Shown here in pieces: positions 43,274 through 53,022 of a DNA stretch of 64,000 nt. The notes beneath the pieces were generated by a model that worked only from the letters and a program-made list of their open reading frames with translations, made no database searches and had not been told where the DNA came from. Every line of letters starts with the position of its first letter. Within the stretch, counting starts at the first letter, position 1. Both the position numbers and the translations under genes were made by a program. Location: positions 124,001 through 188,000 of the forward strand of contig JABAQJ010000004.1 in the NCBI GenBank assembly GCA_019186945.1, given 5' to 3'. This stretch comes from Gemmatimonadaceae bacterium (GTDB lineage: Bacteria > Gemmatimonadota > Gemmatimonadetes > Gemmatimonadales > Gemmatimonadaceae).

Positions 43274-44182
43274 ATGCCTGACACCCTGTATCAGATCCTC
43301 GGAAGGCACCGCGCCGAACCGCTTCCGGAGAGGAAGCCGGAGTGGCTGAAGGTGAAAGCGCCCGGGGGCCAGAACTTCGCACGTCTTCGGCACCTGATGC
43401 GCGACCTCCGGTTGCATACGGTGTGCGAAGAGGCTCGCTGCCCGAATGTTGGCGAGTGCTGGGAGCATGGCACCGCGACCTTCATGATCCTGGGCGACGT
43501 GTGCACGCGGAATTGCGGGTACTGCGCAGTGTCTCACGGACGGCCGCCAGTCTACGATGTCGAAGAACCGGCGCGGGTGGCAGCGGCAATTGCCGAGATG
43601 CGCCTTCAGCACGCCGTGATCACGTCCGTAGATCGCGACGATCTTCCCGACTACGGCGCGTTCATCTTCGCGGAGACGATCCGTCAAATCCGCCAGCGGT
43701 TGCCGGAATGCTCGATCGAGGTTCTGGTGCCCGACTTCCAGGGTAACCGCGATTCGATCCGGGCTGTTCTTTCTGCGGGTCCGGACATCTACAATCACAA
43801 CACAGAGACCGTACCCCGGCTGTACAAGCGGGCGCGACCGGGCGGTCGGTACGAGCGCGTGCTCGACATCTTTCGCTTCGCGAAGGAAGCTGCGCCGCAG
43901 GTGCCGACGAAGAGCGGGATGATTCTGGGTCTGGGTGAGACGACCGAAGAAGTCGTCGCGACCATGCGGGACCTGCGAGCGGTGGACGTCGATATTCTGA
44001 CGCTGGGACAGTATCTCCGGCCAACAGCCGACCACCTGCCGCTCGACAGGTACTACACGCCACAGGAGTTCCGCGAGCTCCGGAAGATCGGAATGGAGCT
44101 GGGATTCCGGCATGTCGAGTCGGCTCCCTTGGTTCGTTCGAGTTACCACGCCTGGGAGCAGGTCCAGGCAGCAGGCGTTTGA
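43274..44182 (+). CDS. lipA: Lipoyl synthase
   Basis: A 302-residue radical-SAM enzyme that inserts two sulphurs into protein-bound octanoyl groups. The three cysteines of the sacrificial 4Fe-4S cluster lie in CEEARCPNVGEC near residue 50, the radical-SAM cluster in CTRNCGYC, and the C-terminal RSSYHAWEQ carries the serine ligand. GLGETTEEV and LGQYLRPT are also typical. ATG at 43274 matches the family; the open frame extends upstream without homology. It heads the lipA-pdhA-pdhB-pdhC cluster. Confidence 0.96.
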   Translation: MPDTLYQILGRHRAEPLPERKPEWLKVKAPGGQNFARLRHLMRDLRLHTVCEEARCPNVGECWEHGTATFMILGDVCTRNCGYCAVSHGRPPVYDVEEPARVAAAIAEMRLQHAVITSVDRDDLPDYGAFIFAETIRQIRQRLPECSIEVLVPDFQGNRDSIRAVLSAGPDIYNHNTETVPRLYKRARPGGRYERVLDIFRFAKEAAPQVPTKSGMILGLGETTEEVVATMRDLRAVDVDILTLGQYLRPTADHLPLDRYYTPQEFRELRKIGMELGFRHVESAPLVRSSYHAWEQVQAAGV

Positions 44183-44216
44183 CGTGGAATCGGGCACACT
44201 CATCTACGAAGATCGT

Positions 44217-45233
44217 ATGGCGAAGAAGAAGGCCGAGGCGAAGGTCGAAACATCGGGAGCGGCAGCGCCACCCGATCGCATGGCGCTGCTCACGTCGATG
44301 CTCCTGCAGCGCCGCTTCGAGGAACGGTGCGCGGAAGCGTACGCGCTTGGGCGGATCGGCGGCTTCTGCCACCTGTACATCGGTCAGGAGGCGTGCGGTA
44401 CCGGGGCGATCTCGGTCCTCCGCGACGACGACTACGTCATCACCACTTATCGTGACCACGGGCAGGCTTTGGCTCGGGGCATGTCGCCGCGGGCGGCAAT
44501 GGCGGAGTTGTTCGGACGAATCGATGGGTGTGCGCGGGGACGCGGTGGCTCCATGCACTTCTTCGACCGCAACACCAACTTCCTGGGCGGGCACGGCATC
44601 GTCGGTGGGCACGTGCCATTGGCTACCGGTGTGGGTTTCGCGATCAAATACCGTGGCGGCGATCAGGTCTGCCTCTGCTTCATGGGCGAATCGGTGGTGA
44701 ACACCGGAGCCTTCCATGAAGCATTGAACATGGCGGGTTTGTGGAAGCTGCCGGTGATTTACGTCATCGAGAACAACCGATACGGCATGGGTACGGCGCT
44801 CGAGCGCGCCTCAGCGATCCACGACATCTACCAGCGTGGCGCGGCGTATGACATGCCTCGCGGTGTCGTGGACGGACAGGATGTGTTGGCAGTGCGTGAG
44901 AAGGTTGCCGAAGCGGTTCATCGCGCCCGCACGGAGTCGCTTCCCACACTGCTCGAAGTGCGAACGTACCGCTTCATGGGTCACTCGATGTCCGACGCCG
45001 TCAGCGGCACATACCGCAGCAAGGCGGAGTTGGAGGAGTATATGAAGCGCGACCCGATCATGGTGCTGCGCATGCGCATGCAGGCCGCGGGGGAAATCGA
45101 CGACGACGGCATGGCCAAGCTCGACGCCGACGTGAAGGCCATCGTGCAGGATGCCTGGGAGTTCGCCGACGCGAGCGCAGAGCCGCCCGTCGAGAGTCTG
45201 TACGAGGATGTCTACGTCGACAGCACAACGTGA
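44217..45233 (+). CDS. pdhA: Pyruvate dehydrogenase E1 alpha subunit
   Basis: A 338-residue thiamine-diphosphate subunit that decarboxylates pyruvate (with E1 beta). RGRGGSMHFF precedes the phosphate-site segment, and GDQVCLCFMGESVVNTGAFHEALNMAGLWKLP with IENNRYGMGT is the ThDP-binding GDG...N motif (here G-E-S in the Gly-Asp position). GHSMSDAVSGTYRSKAEL is the phosphorylation-loop region. ATG 44217 is chosen; a GTG at 44184, right after lipA, is an alternative. The ThDP motif has Glu where GDG has Asp, as in several bacterial E1 alpha subunits, so I would not call it inactive. Confidence 0.92.
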   Translation: MAKKKAEAKVETSGAAAPPDRMALLTSMLLQRRFEERCAEAYALGRIGGFCHLYIGQEACGTGAISVLRDDDYVITTYRDHGQALARGMSPRAAMAELFGRIDGCARGRGGSMHFFDRNTNFLGGHGIVGGHVPLATGVGFAIKYRGGDQVCLCFMGESVVNTGAFHEALNMAGLWKLPVIYVIENNRYGMGTALERASAIHDIYQRGAAYDMPRGVVDGQDVLAVREKVAEAVHRARTESLPTLLEVRTYRFMGHSMSDAVSGTYRSKAELEEYMKRDPIMVLRMRMQAAGEIDDDGMAKLDADVKAIVQDAWEFADASAEPPVESLYEDVYVDSTT

Positions 45234-45285
45234 CGTCACTGCGCCCTTCCTTCGCGGTTTCACTTCTTTCGAATCGAATGGTACG

Positions 45286-46266
45286 ATGCCGGTCATAACG
45301 TTTCGGGATGCGCTCAACCACGCGATCCGCGAGGAGATGCAGCGCGACGACCGCGTATTCCTGATGGGGGAGGAAGTCGCCGTCTATCAGGGAGCATACA
45401 AGGTGTCGAAAGGACTGCTCCAGGAGTTCGGCGAGATGCGTATCGTCGACACGCCGATCACGGAGCTGGGGTTCGCGGGCGTGGGCGTCGGGTCGGCGAT
45501 GGTTGGATTGCGACCGATCATCGAGTTCATGACGTGGAACTTCGCCCTATTGGCACTCGATCAGGTGGTCAATTCAGCCGCCAAGATGCTGTACATGTCG
45601 GGCGGGCAGTTCAATATCCCCATCGTCTTTCGCGGTCCGAACGGCGCTGCGTTGCAACTGGCGGCACAGCATTCCCAGGCCTGGGAGTCGTGGCTGGTCC
45701 ATATCCCGGGCCTCAAGGTGGTCGCTCCCGGGACACCGTACGACGCCAAGGGCCTGCTCAAGAGCGCCGTCCGCGACGACAATCCGGTGATCGTCCTCGA
45801 AGGCGAAATGCTCTACAATACCAAGGGCGAAGTTCCGTCGGAGGAATACGTGGTGCCGATCGGTGAGGCGGACCTCAAACGCGAGGGCGACCACTGCTCG
45901 CTGATCACTTGGGGGAAGTCGGTGCTGGTGGCGTTGCAGGCCGCGGACCAGTTGGCGAAAGAAGGAATCCGCGTGGATCTGGTCGACTTGCGCTCGCTTC
46001 GCCCGATGGACGTTGCCGCAATCGTGAAGTCCGTTCGAAAGACGAATCGAGCGGTCGTTCTGGAAGAAGGCTGGGAGGTGTGCGGCGTCGGGGCGCAGGT
46101 AGTCGACTACATCCAGCGTGACTGCTTCGACGACCTCGACGCTCCGGTGCTCCGAGTCACGCAAGCCGACGTACCGATGCCCTATGCAAAGAACCTCGAA
46201 CGTGCCGCCAAGCCCGACGTCGCCAAGACGGTTGCCGCCGTCAAGCGCGTCATGTACGTGGAGTAG
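45286..46266 (+). CDS. pdhB: Pyruvate dehydrogenase E1 beta subunit
   Basis: A 326-residue transketolase-like subunit that completes the E1 heterotetramer. VFLMGEEVAVYQGAYKVSKGL carries the catalytic ThDP-activating Glu region, DTPITELGFAGVGVGSAM follows, and HSQAWESWLVHIPGLKVVAP is the typical His-containing loop. The C-terminal domain has LVDLRSLRPMD and VVLEEGWEVCGVGAQV. The ATG at 45286 is the start with homology; the frame opens within pdhA. A 91-nt gap follows before the E2 gene. Confidence 0.94.
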   Translation: MPVITFRDALNHAIREEMQRDDRVFLMGEEVAVYQGAYKVSKGLLQEFGEMRIVDTPITELGFAGVGVGSAMVGLRPIIEFMTWNFALLALDQVVNSAAKMLYMSGGQFNIPIVFRGPNGAALQLAAQHSQAWESWLVHIPGLKVVAPGTPYDAKGLLKSAVRDDNPVIVLEGEMLYNTKGEVPSEEYVVPIGEADLKREGDHCSLITWGKSVLVALQAADQLAKEGIRVDLVDLRSLRPMDVAAIVKSVRKTNRAVVLEEGWEVCGVGAQVVDYIQRDCFDDLDAPVLRVTQADVPMPYAKNLERAAKPDVAKTVAAVKRVMYVE

Positions 46267-46357
46267 GAGTCTGGTGTTGCACCGCCCGGATGGATCCCGG
46301 CGCCTGTGTGGCGCTCGGCCTGCCTGACGGCATCACTCGCGATAACGGATCTCAGAA

Positions 46358-47746
46358 ATGGCCACCAAGGTGTTCATGGAGGCGCTCTCTCCCACCATGG
46401 AAGAGGGACGTCTGGTGAAGTGGCTCCATCGGGAAGGCGATGTCGTGAAGAGCGGCGATACGCTGGCTGAGGTGGAGACGGACAAGGCGATCATGGAACT
46501 CGTCGCCCGTGGCGACGGCGTGCTCCGGAAAAGATTGCTGGGGGAAGGCGAGACGATCGCTGTCGGTTCGCTGATCGGTGTGATCGCTGCGAATGACGAA
46601 AACATCGACGCGCTGCTCGGCGGCGCGGCGTCTGCGGCGCCAATCGCCGAACCGCGGGTCGACTCCCCGCAAGCCACAACAGGACAAGGTGACGCGGGCG
46701 AACGGCTGACGGGCGGCACCGAACGAGCGACTGCCTCTCCCCGCTCCGCTGGGGCCACAACCCCAGCATCTTCCGCGCACGATCGCCCCGATGCCGTCCC
46801 TTCCATCACTCCGGCTGCCACGACCGGCGTGGAAATCGGCAGGGCGAAGACGTCACCGCTGGCCCGACGCCTTGCCAGTGAGCGCGGCATCGACCTGACG
46901 TCCCTTCAGGGGTCGGGCCCAGGCGGAAGGATCGTAAAGAGGGACATCGAGTCGGTCGTGCCATCCGAATCGCGTCCCGGTGTTCCGGCACCGTCGGTCG
47001 CAGTGCCCTCGCCCATCGCACCTCCGGCTCAGGCCGCACCGCCGATCGCGATCTCCAGTGGCGGCGATCACACGGACGTTGCGCTGACTCAGATCCGAAA
47101 AACGATCGCCCGCCGCCTCGCCGAGTCTATCGGCCCGGTCCCGACGTTCTACCTGACGGGTGAATTCGACATGGAACGCGTGGCGGACATGCGAAGCGCC
47201 ATGGCCGAGCTGGGAGATGGGTACAAGGTCTCCTTCAACGACATCGTGCTCAAGGCAGTAGCTACGGCGCTGCTGCAGCACCCGGAGTGCAACGCGCACT
47301 GGTTGGGCGATTCCATCCGGTATTTCGGTCGCGTGCACCTTGGCATGGCGGTCGCCATCCCCGACGGTCTGATCACACCCGTGATCTTCGACGCGCATGC
47401 GAAGCGCCTGAGCGAAATCGCCCGCGAGTCGCGCGACCTTGCCGCCCGCGCCCGCGACCGCCGCCTCAAGCCAAACGAGTACACGGGTTCGACGTTCTCG
47501 GTGTCGAATCTTGGCATGTTCGGCATCGACGACTTCACGGCCATCATCAATCCACCGGAAGCCGGTATCGTCGCGATCGGTGCGATCGAGCAGAAGCCGG
47601 TGGCAGTGGACGGGGCGGTCGTCGTCCGCAGACGCATGCGAATCACGATGTCGTGCGACCACAGGGTGATCGACGGTGCCTCAGGCGCGCGTTTCCTTCA
47701 GACGCTTCGTCGCCTGATCGAGAATCCGCTTCTGCTCGTCTACTAG
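46358..47746 (+). CDS. pdhC: Dihydrolipoyllysine acetyltransferase (E2)
   Basis: A 462-residue acyltransferase. Order of parts: one lipoyl domain (Lys 43 in ETDKAIMELVARGDG), an Ala/Pro/Ser linker, a peripheral-subunit-binding domain (TSPLARRLASERGIDL with SGPGGRIVKRDIE), a second linker rich in Ala/Pro, and the catalytic domain ending MSCDHRVIDGASGARFL, in which the active His and Asp are visible. One lipoyl domain is fewer than in E. coli AceF. It could serve pyruvate or another 2-oxo acid; E1 next door makes pyruvate the best guess. A hairpin terminator follows. Confidence 0.93.
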   Translation: MATKVFMEALSPTMEEGRLVKWLHREGDVVKSGDTLAEVETDKAIMELVARGDGVLRKRLLGEGETIAVGSLIGVIAANDENIDALLGGAASAAPIAEPRVDSPQATTGQGDAGERLTGGTERATASPRSAGATTPASSAHDRPDAVPSITPAATTGVEIGRAKTSPLARRLASERGIDLTSLQGSGPGGRIVKRDIESVVPSESRPGVPAPSVAVPSPIAPPAQAAPPIAISSGGDHTDVALTQIRKTIARRLAESIGPVPTFYLTGEFDMERVADMRSAMAELGDGYKVSFNDIVLKAVATALLQHPECNAHWLGDSIRYFGRVHLGMAVAIPDGLITPVIFDAHAKRLSEIARESRDLAARARDRRLKPNEYTGSTFSVSNLGMFGIDDFTAIINPPEAGIVAIGAIEQKPVAVDGAVVVRRRMRITMSCDHRVIDGASGARFLQTLRRLIENPLLLVY

Positions 47747-47788
47747 GCATCGGGAGTGCGAATCGCGTCCTGACAGGGGATGAAACAC

Positions 47789-47820
47789 GCGAGGACTGTG
47801 CGCTGGCGCACAGTCCTCGC
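47789..47820 (+). terminator. Terminator after pdhC
   Basis: GCGAGGACTGTGCG and CGCACAGTCCTCGC form a 14-bp perfect stem with a CTGG loop, 42 nt after the pdhC stop. There is no T run after it. Confidence 0.65.
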
Positions 47821-47888
47821 GCTCGGTTGCCGCGGCGATTGGGCGGGCGTCTTTCCGGTATCCGGCTCCCGTCCATTCACCGAAGAAC

Positions 47889-50800
47889 ATGCGTCACGTT
47901 TTGACGGCGCTTTTCGCGCCAGTCTCCGTCGTTATGCGCACGACGGCAGCGATGTGCGCCGCACTTGTCGCCTTGGCTGGATGCGGGAGCGATGGCAGCG
48001 GACCTACCGCGGGACCGGACTTCCCGGCCACGGGCAGTCTGACCGTCACCATCAGCGGACTTCCCGACGGCTCTGCAGCCGCGGTCACCGTCACGGGCCA
48101 AGGCATTGCTCGAACGCTGAACGCCGCGGAAACACTGACGAGTCTGTCGCCAGGGAGCTACGTCGTAAGTGCCGGACGCGTCATGCAGGGGACAGCAGCA
48201 TACGATGCCGACGCACCGGAACAAACCGTCGTCGTTGCGGCTGGCGCTACTCCGGCGACCATCGCCGTCCGCTACGCAATCCGGACTGGAGCCCTGAGTG
48301 TCGTGTTGAGCGGCCTGCCGGCGGGCGTCGAGGGAAACGTCACTGTCACCGGACCCAACGGCTACGCCACGACGATCCGTGCCAGCACCACGCTGACGGC
48401 GCTCCTCCCAGGCACTTACAACGTTGTAGCTGCTGCGGTTTCCGGTGCCGGCCACACTTATGCCCCGGCCGTTCCTTCTGGGCCCGTGGCCGTCCTTGCC
48501 GCCGCGTCCCCGGCCGGCGCCGCCGTTGCATACGCTGTCACCACTGGAGCCATCGACGTGGCAATCAGCGGCCTTCCCGACGGCGCTTCGGCGTCGGCGA
48601 CACTCGCCGGCCCCGGCGGATACGTCAAGGCGCTGACAGGAAGCGTGGTCATCACGAACCTCACGCCAGGCGCGTATTCGGTGTCGGCTGCCAGCGTGAC
48701 GGTTGGAAGCGATACGTGGAGCGTCCCTGGCGGTGCGCTCTCTCTCGTCGTGTCCGCTTCGGCGACACCGGTTGCGGCGACACTCAGCTATTCCCTCGCC
48801 ACGGGAAGACTGGAGATTGGCGCGTCGGGATTGCCGAGCGGAGCGACTCCCACCTTCACCGTCAAAGGTCCTGACGGTTCCACCCGTACGTCCTCTCCGG
48901 GTCAGACACTGACGGGCCTTGCACCAGGTACCTACACGGTCACGGGGCCCTCCGTGACCCTCGGAGCGAGCGTCTACGCGCCGTCGGTGCCGATTCAGTC
49001 GGTTCCGGTCGCCGCATCTACGTCGGCAGCACAGGCAACGTTCGTCTACGCCATCGCCAGCGGAGCGCTCTCGGTTCCGATATCGGGCCTGCCGCAATCG
49101 CTGTCCGCCACCGTGACCGTGACGGGACCCGCCGGCTACACCAAAGTGTTGTCTGCGTCGACATCGCTCCCGGGTGTACTCGCAGGTACGTATACGATCG
49201 TAGCGACGAACGCAGTAGCCGGCAGCAACATCTACGCACCGTCACCGCCATCGCAGACTGTCACCGTCACGCCAGGGGCAACAACGACCGCGACCACGAT
49301 CGCGTATGCGCTTGCGTCCGGGTCGATCTCGCTCAGCATCAATGGCCTTCCCGGCGCATCTGCCAACGTGGTCGTGACGGGCCCCGGCGGATACTCGCGG
49401 GTCGCCACAACCACTGGACTCATCCTCGGACTGACTCCCGGCAGCTACACGATCACGGCGTCGTCCGTGACCTTGCAGTCCGTAACCTACGCGCCGAATC
49501 CGTCGGTCCAGACGGTGAACGTTCCTGCGTCGCTCGCCGCGGTGCCGGTGACCGTGACTTATTCACCCGCCAGCGGATCGCTGACGCTCACGGTGTTGAA
49601 TCTGCCGGCAGGCGTCGGCGCCAACGTCAGCATCGCCGGCCCGGGTGGCTACGTTCAGCACCCGACCGCGTCGCAGACATATTCCGGCTTGCCGAGCGGT
49701 AGCTATACGATCACGGCCCAGCCCGTAACGAACGGACCGACTACATACACTCCGCTGCCACTCACGCAGACGATCGCTGTAGTTGCCGGCGCGACCGCGA
49801 GCGCAGCAGTCACCTATTCGGCAATGGGCGGTGGATTCAACCTGACGATCGATGGCGCGTACATAACGCAGTCCGTACAGGCCTATTCGGGCAGCGTCCC
49901 GCTGATCGCGAATCGCGACGGATTGCTCAGGGTGTTCGTGCGAGCATCCCAGACCAATACCGCCACGCCTGCCGTTCGGGCACGCTTCTACAGCGGGGCG
50001 ACGCTGATCAGTACTATCGATATGAGCCCTACAGTACCGTCAGTTCCAACGACTATCGACGAAGCCCAGATGTCGAAGTCATGGAACGCGACCGTGCCAC
50101 TGAGCGTTCTGCAGCCGGGCGTGAGCATGCTCGTCGACGTCGATCCGGCCAATGCGATCGTCGAGTCGGCGGAGTCCGACAACGCCTTTCCTGCGTCCGG
50201 CACTCCGCTCGCACTCGACGTCAGGGCGGTATCGCCATTCCAGATCCGCCTCGTTCCGGTCACACAAAGCGCCAATGGCCTGACAGGCAATGTCTCCGCA
50301 GCCAACAAGGATCAGTTCCTTGCACTGTTGTCGAAGCTGTACCCTGTGTCTGCCGTGGACATCGACGTGCGATCCCCATTCACGACGAGCGCGCCAGCGC
50401 TCGATGCCGGCAACAGCAACGGTGCCTGGACATCCGTCCTTTCCGAGATCAACGCACTGCGCACGGCAGACGGCAGCACGCGCTACTACTACGGCGTCGT
50501 CAAGACATCGTACAGTTCGGGAGTCGCCGGGATGGGCTACGTTCCCGGGCGGGCCGCGATCGGCTGGGACAATCTGCCCTCCGGAGCCACGGTCCTCACT
50601 CATGAAGTGGGGCACAACTTCGGGCGGTTCCATGCACCGTGCGGGGGGCCGAGTGGCGTGGACGGTTCGTATCCGTATGCCGGCGGGGCGATTGGTGTCT
50701 ACGGGTACGACATCCCCATGGCGTCAATCAAAGTCCCCACGCAACCAGACGTGATGAGCTACTGCTCCAATGTCTGGGTCAGCGATTACACCTACAAGGC

Positions 50801-51398
50801 GATCCTTTCGTATCGGCAGGCCAATCCGCTGGTGGCAGCTGGGGCAGCGCGCCCAGGATTGCTGGTATGGGGGAGCATCGTGAACGGACAAACGGTCCTG
50901 GAGCCCACCTTCGAGATCGTGGCACCGCCCAGCCTTCCGCGAGCCGCAGGACGCCACCGGCTGGAGCTGGCAGGCGACGATGGCCGCACTCTCGTCAGCC
51001 TGTCGTTCGACGGCGAGCGCGTCGCCGATGCTCCGATCGACGCCGAGACCTTTGCGTTCGTAGTGCCACTGGACCTGCTCCGCGGGCAACCCTTGGCACG
51101 AGTGCGCGTCTCCCGAGACCGGCGCGCTCACGAAGTGCGCGAACCGTCGCCTCTCAGACGTCCTCTCGTACGGGATCCAGGCGACCTCCCTCGCGTGTCA
51201 CGAATCTCCAAGGGCGTGGCCAGCATCAGTTGGAGCGACCCGAACATCCACGGCGTGCTCGTTCGCGACGCGCGCACGGGAGATATCCTGTCGTTCGCCC
51301 GCGGCCGGAGCGCCCGCGTAGCAACAGACGCCAACGAACTCGAACTGACCATCTCGAACGGCGTCCGTAGCGAACACCATCGCGTTAGCGTGCGTTAG
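47889..51398 (+). CDS. Metzincin metalloprotease lipoprotein with seven tandem beta-modules
   Basis: A 1169-residue lipoprotein. Signal peptide ends in the lipobox ALAGC (Cys 32; ATG 47934 is an alternative start). Seven modules of about 86 residues begin near residues 48, 134, 220, 305, 392, 478 and 563, each starting like GSLTVTISGLPDG and containing an L-x-PG-x-Y-x-V-x-A core; they look like PEGA/transthyretin-type beta sandwiches. A C-terminal part carries HEVGHNFGRFH (residues 905-915, zinc ligands His905, His909, His915 and catalytic Glu906) and a Met-turn PDVMSYC (Met 956). The protease would sit on the outer membrane. It lies between pdhC and lpdA; no metabolic link is evident. Confidence 0.75.
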   Translation: MRHVLTALFAPVSVVMRTTAAMCAALVALAGCGSDGSGPTAGPDFPATGSLTVTISGLPDGSAAAVTVTGQGIARTLNAAETLTSLSPGSYVVSAGRVMQGTAAYDADAPEQTVVVAAGATPATIAVRYAIRTGALSVVLSGLPAGVEGNVTVTGPNGYATTIRASTTLTALLPGTYNVVAAAVSGAGHTYAPAVPSGPVAVLAAASPAGAAVAYAVTTGAIDVAISGLPDGASASATLAGPGGYVKALTGSVVITNLTPGAYSVSAASVTVGSDTWSVPGGALSLVVSASATPVAATLSYSLATGRLEIGASGLPSGATPTFTVKGPDGSTRTSSPGQTLTGLAPGTYTVTGPSVTLGASVYAPSVPIQSVPVAASTSAAQATFVYAIASGALSVPISGLPQSLSATVTVTGPAGYTKVLSASTSLPGVLAGTYTIVATNAVAGSNIYAPSPPSQTVTVTPGATTTATTIAYALASGSISLSINGLPGASANVVVTGPGGYSRVATTTGLILGLTPGSYTITASSVTLQSVTYAPNPSVQTVNVPASLAAVPVTVTYSPASGSLTLTVLNLPAGVGANVSIAGPGGYVQHPTASQTYSGLPSGSYTITAQPVTNGPTTYTPLPLTQTIAVVAGATASAAVTYSAMGGGFNLTIDGAYITQSVQAYSGSVPLIANRDGLLRVFVRASQTNTATPAVRARFYSGATLISTIDMSPTVPSVPTTIDEAQMSKSWNATVPLSVLQPGVSMLVDVDPANAIVESAESDNAFPASGTPLALDVRAVSPFQIRLVPVTQSANGLTGNVSAANKDQFLALLSKLYPVSAVDIDVRSPFTTSAPALDAGNSNGAWTSVLSEINALRTADGSTRYYYGVVKTSYSSGVAGMGYVPGRAAIGWDNLPSGATVLTHEVGHNFGRFHAPCGGPSGVDGSYPYAGGAIGVYGYDIPMASIKVPTQPDVMSYCSNVWVSDYTYKAILSYRQANPLVAAGAARPGLLVWGSIVNGQTVLEPTFEIVAPPSLPRAAGRHRLELAGDDGRTLVSLSFDGERVADAPIDAETFAFVVPLDLLRGQPLARVRVSRDRRAHEVREPSPLRRPLVRDPGDLPRVSRISKGVASISWSDPNIHGVLVRDARTGDILSFARGRSARVATDANELELTISNGVRSEHHRVSVR

Positions 51399-51611
51399 GC
51401 GGGACCGCCGAGCATCGTTCCCCGCCCGGAACTCGTCGCAAGGGAACACGCTGGGCATAGTCCCCGCGTGCGAACCTCCTGAACCGCGGCCTGGCGCGGC
51501 GTTGCACAACTTGCCCGCCTCGCCTGTCTCGCCGAGTGCCAGCCGGCTAGATTGAAGGCACGCAGACCGCGCGTCGCACTCACCCGTTAACTCGCTATTC
51601 GACAGGATCTT

Positions 51612-53018
51612 ATGGCATCGTACGATGTGCTCTTCGTGGGCGGCGGCCCGGCCGGATATGTCGGCGCCATCCGTTGCGCTCAACTCGGCCTGTCCGTCGG
51701 TGTCGTCGAGCGCGAAGGCCTTGGCGGTACCTGCGTCCTGTGGGGTTGCATCCCCGCTAAGGCACTCCTCGAGAGCGCCTCGCTCGCCAACAAGGTTCGC
51801 CATGCCGGAGACTTCGGCGTAAGCGTCGGTGACGTTTCCTTCGATTATGGCAAGGCGATGAAGCGCTCGCGCGCCGTCAGCCTTCAGAACTCGAAAGGCG
51901 TGGAGTTCCTGTTCAAGAAGAACAAGATCGCGTGGATCAAGGGCATGGGTCGCCTTACGAGTTCCAGGGCCGTTGTCGTGACAGGTGCGGACGGGAAGGA
52001 AGAAACGCACGAGGCCCGGAAGGCAATCGTGATTGCCACCGGGTCGCGCGTCAAGGGCCTGCCCCAGGTCGGTCTGGAGTTGAACAAGTCCACGGTCATT
52101 TCCTCGGACGAAGCGATGACTCTGGAACGGGCGCCGACATCGATCGCGATCGTTGGCGCCGGAGCGGTGGGCTGCGAGTTCGCCGACGTCTTCAACGCAT
52201 TCGGGTCGAAGGTCTCGTTGATCGAAGTTCTGCCGTCTCTCCTTCCGGTCGAAGACAGTGACTGCTCGGCCGAGCTTGGGCGGGCATTCAGGAAGCGAAA
52301 GATCAACGTGCTTGCCGGCGCAAGGATCACTTCCGTTAAGGTGGGCAAGGCGTCGGTGAAGCTCTCGGTAGAGGCCGGTGGCGCGAAGGAAGACCTGGAG
52401 GTGGATGTCGTACTTGTAGCTGCCGGACGAGCTCCGAACGTGGAGGGGATGGGCCTCGAGAAAGTTGGAGTGCGGCTGACGGATCGGGGCTTCATCGAGG
52501 CAGACAAGGTTTCGTACGAAACCAGCGTCAAGGGGGTGTACGCCATCGGCGACGTGATCGGCGCGCCAATGCTGGCGCACAAGGGTCAGCGCGAGGGCTA
52601 TATCCTTGCCGAGCGACTCGCCGGAAAGCACGCTCACCCGCTCAACTACGGCAACATTCCCAACGCTACGTATTGCCACCCGGAAGTCGCGTCGATCGGT
52701 CTGACGGAAGCGCAGGCGAAGGAGAAGAAGATCGACTACACCGTCGGGAAGTTCCCTTTCTCAGCCAACGGTCGAGCGCGAACGGCCGGGGAGACTGAGG
52801 GCTTCGTAAAGATCATTCGGGATGCCAAGTACGGCGAGATCCTCGGAGCCCACATCGTTGGCGCACACGCCACCGAATTGATTCACGAACTCGCGGTCGC
52901 TCGCGAAAACGAGTTCACCGTCGAGGAAGTCGACCTCGCCATCCACGCTCATCCCACGCTTTCCGAGGCCGTTGCGGAGGCGGTGCTCGACTCGCTCGGT
53001 CGGATGATTCACGCGTAG
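51612..53018 (+). CDS. lpdA: Dihydrolipoyl dehydrogenase (E3)
   Basis: A 468-residue flavoprotein that reoxidises dihydrolipoamide with NAD. FVGGGPAGYVGAIR binds FAD, GGTCVLWGCIPAKALL holds the redox pair Cys 41 and Cys 46, VGAGAVGCEFADVF binds NAD, and the C-terminal AIHAHPTLSEA supplies the catalytic His and Glu. TGSRVKGLP and YAIGDVIGAPMLAH are typical. ATG at 51612 with AGGAT upstream. It serves the pyruvate dehydrogenase complex and probably glycine cleavage. The 213-nt gap upstream probably contains its own promoter (TAGATT at 51548). Confidence 0.96.
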   Translation: MASYDVLFVGGGPAGYVGAIRCAQLGLSVGVVEREGLGGTCVLWGCIPAKALLESASLANKVRHAGDFGVSVGDVSFDYGKAMKRSRAVSLQNSKGVEFLFKKNKIAWIKGMGRLTSSRAVVVTGADGKEETHEARKAIVIATGSRVKGLPQVGLELNKSTVISSDEAMTLERAPTSIAIVGAGAVGCEFADVFNAFGSKVSLIEVLPSLLPVEDSDCSAELGRAFRKRKINVLAGARITSVKVGKASVKLSVEAGGAKEDLEVDVVLVAAGRAPNVEGMGLEKVGVRLTDRGFIEADKVSYETSVKGVYAIGDVIGAPMLAHKGQREGYILAERLAGKHAHPLNYGNIPNATYCHPEVASIGLTEAQAKEKKIDYTVGKFPFSANGRARTAGETEGFVKIIRDAKYGEILGAHIVGAHATELIHELAVARENEFTVEEVDLAIHAHPTLSEAVAEAVLDSLGRMIHA

Positions 53019-53022
53019 TCCT

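Noticed and set aside
42904-43284. 126-residue minus-strand frame upstream of lipA
   Set aside because: It overlaps the lipA start, has no recognisable domain, and the stretch looks like a promoter region.
47877-49097. 406-residue minus-strand frame opposite the protease repeat modules
   Set aside because: It mirrors the repeats in the sense gene, so its own repetitive Arg-rich sequence is a by-product.
47889-49830. CRISPR-like spacing of repeats
   Set aside because: The repeats are about 258 nt long, diverged and in frame, encoding protein modules; they are not short direct repeats with spacers.
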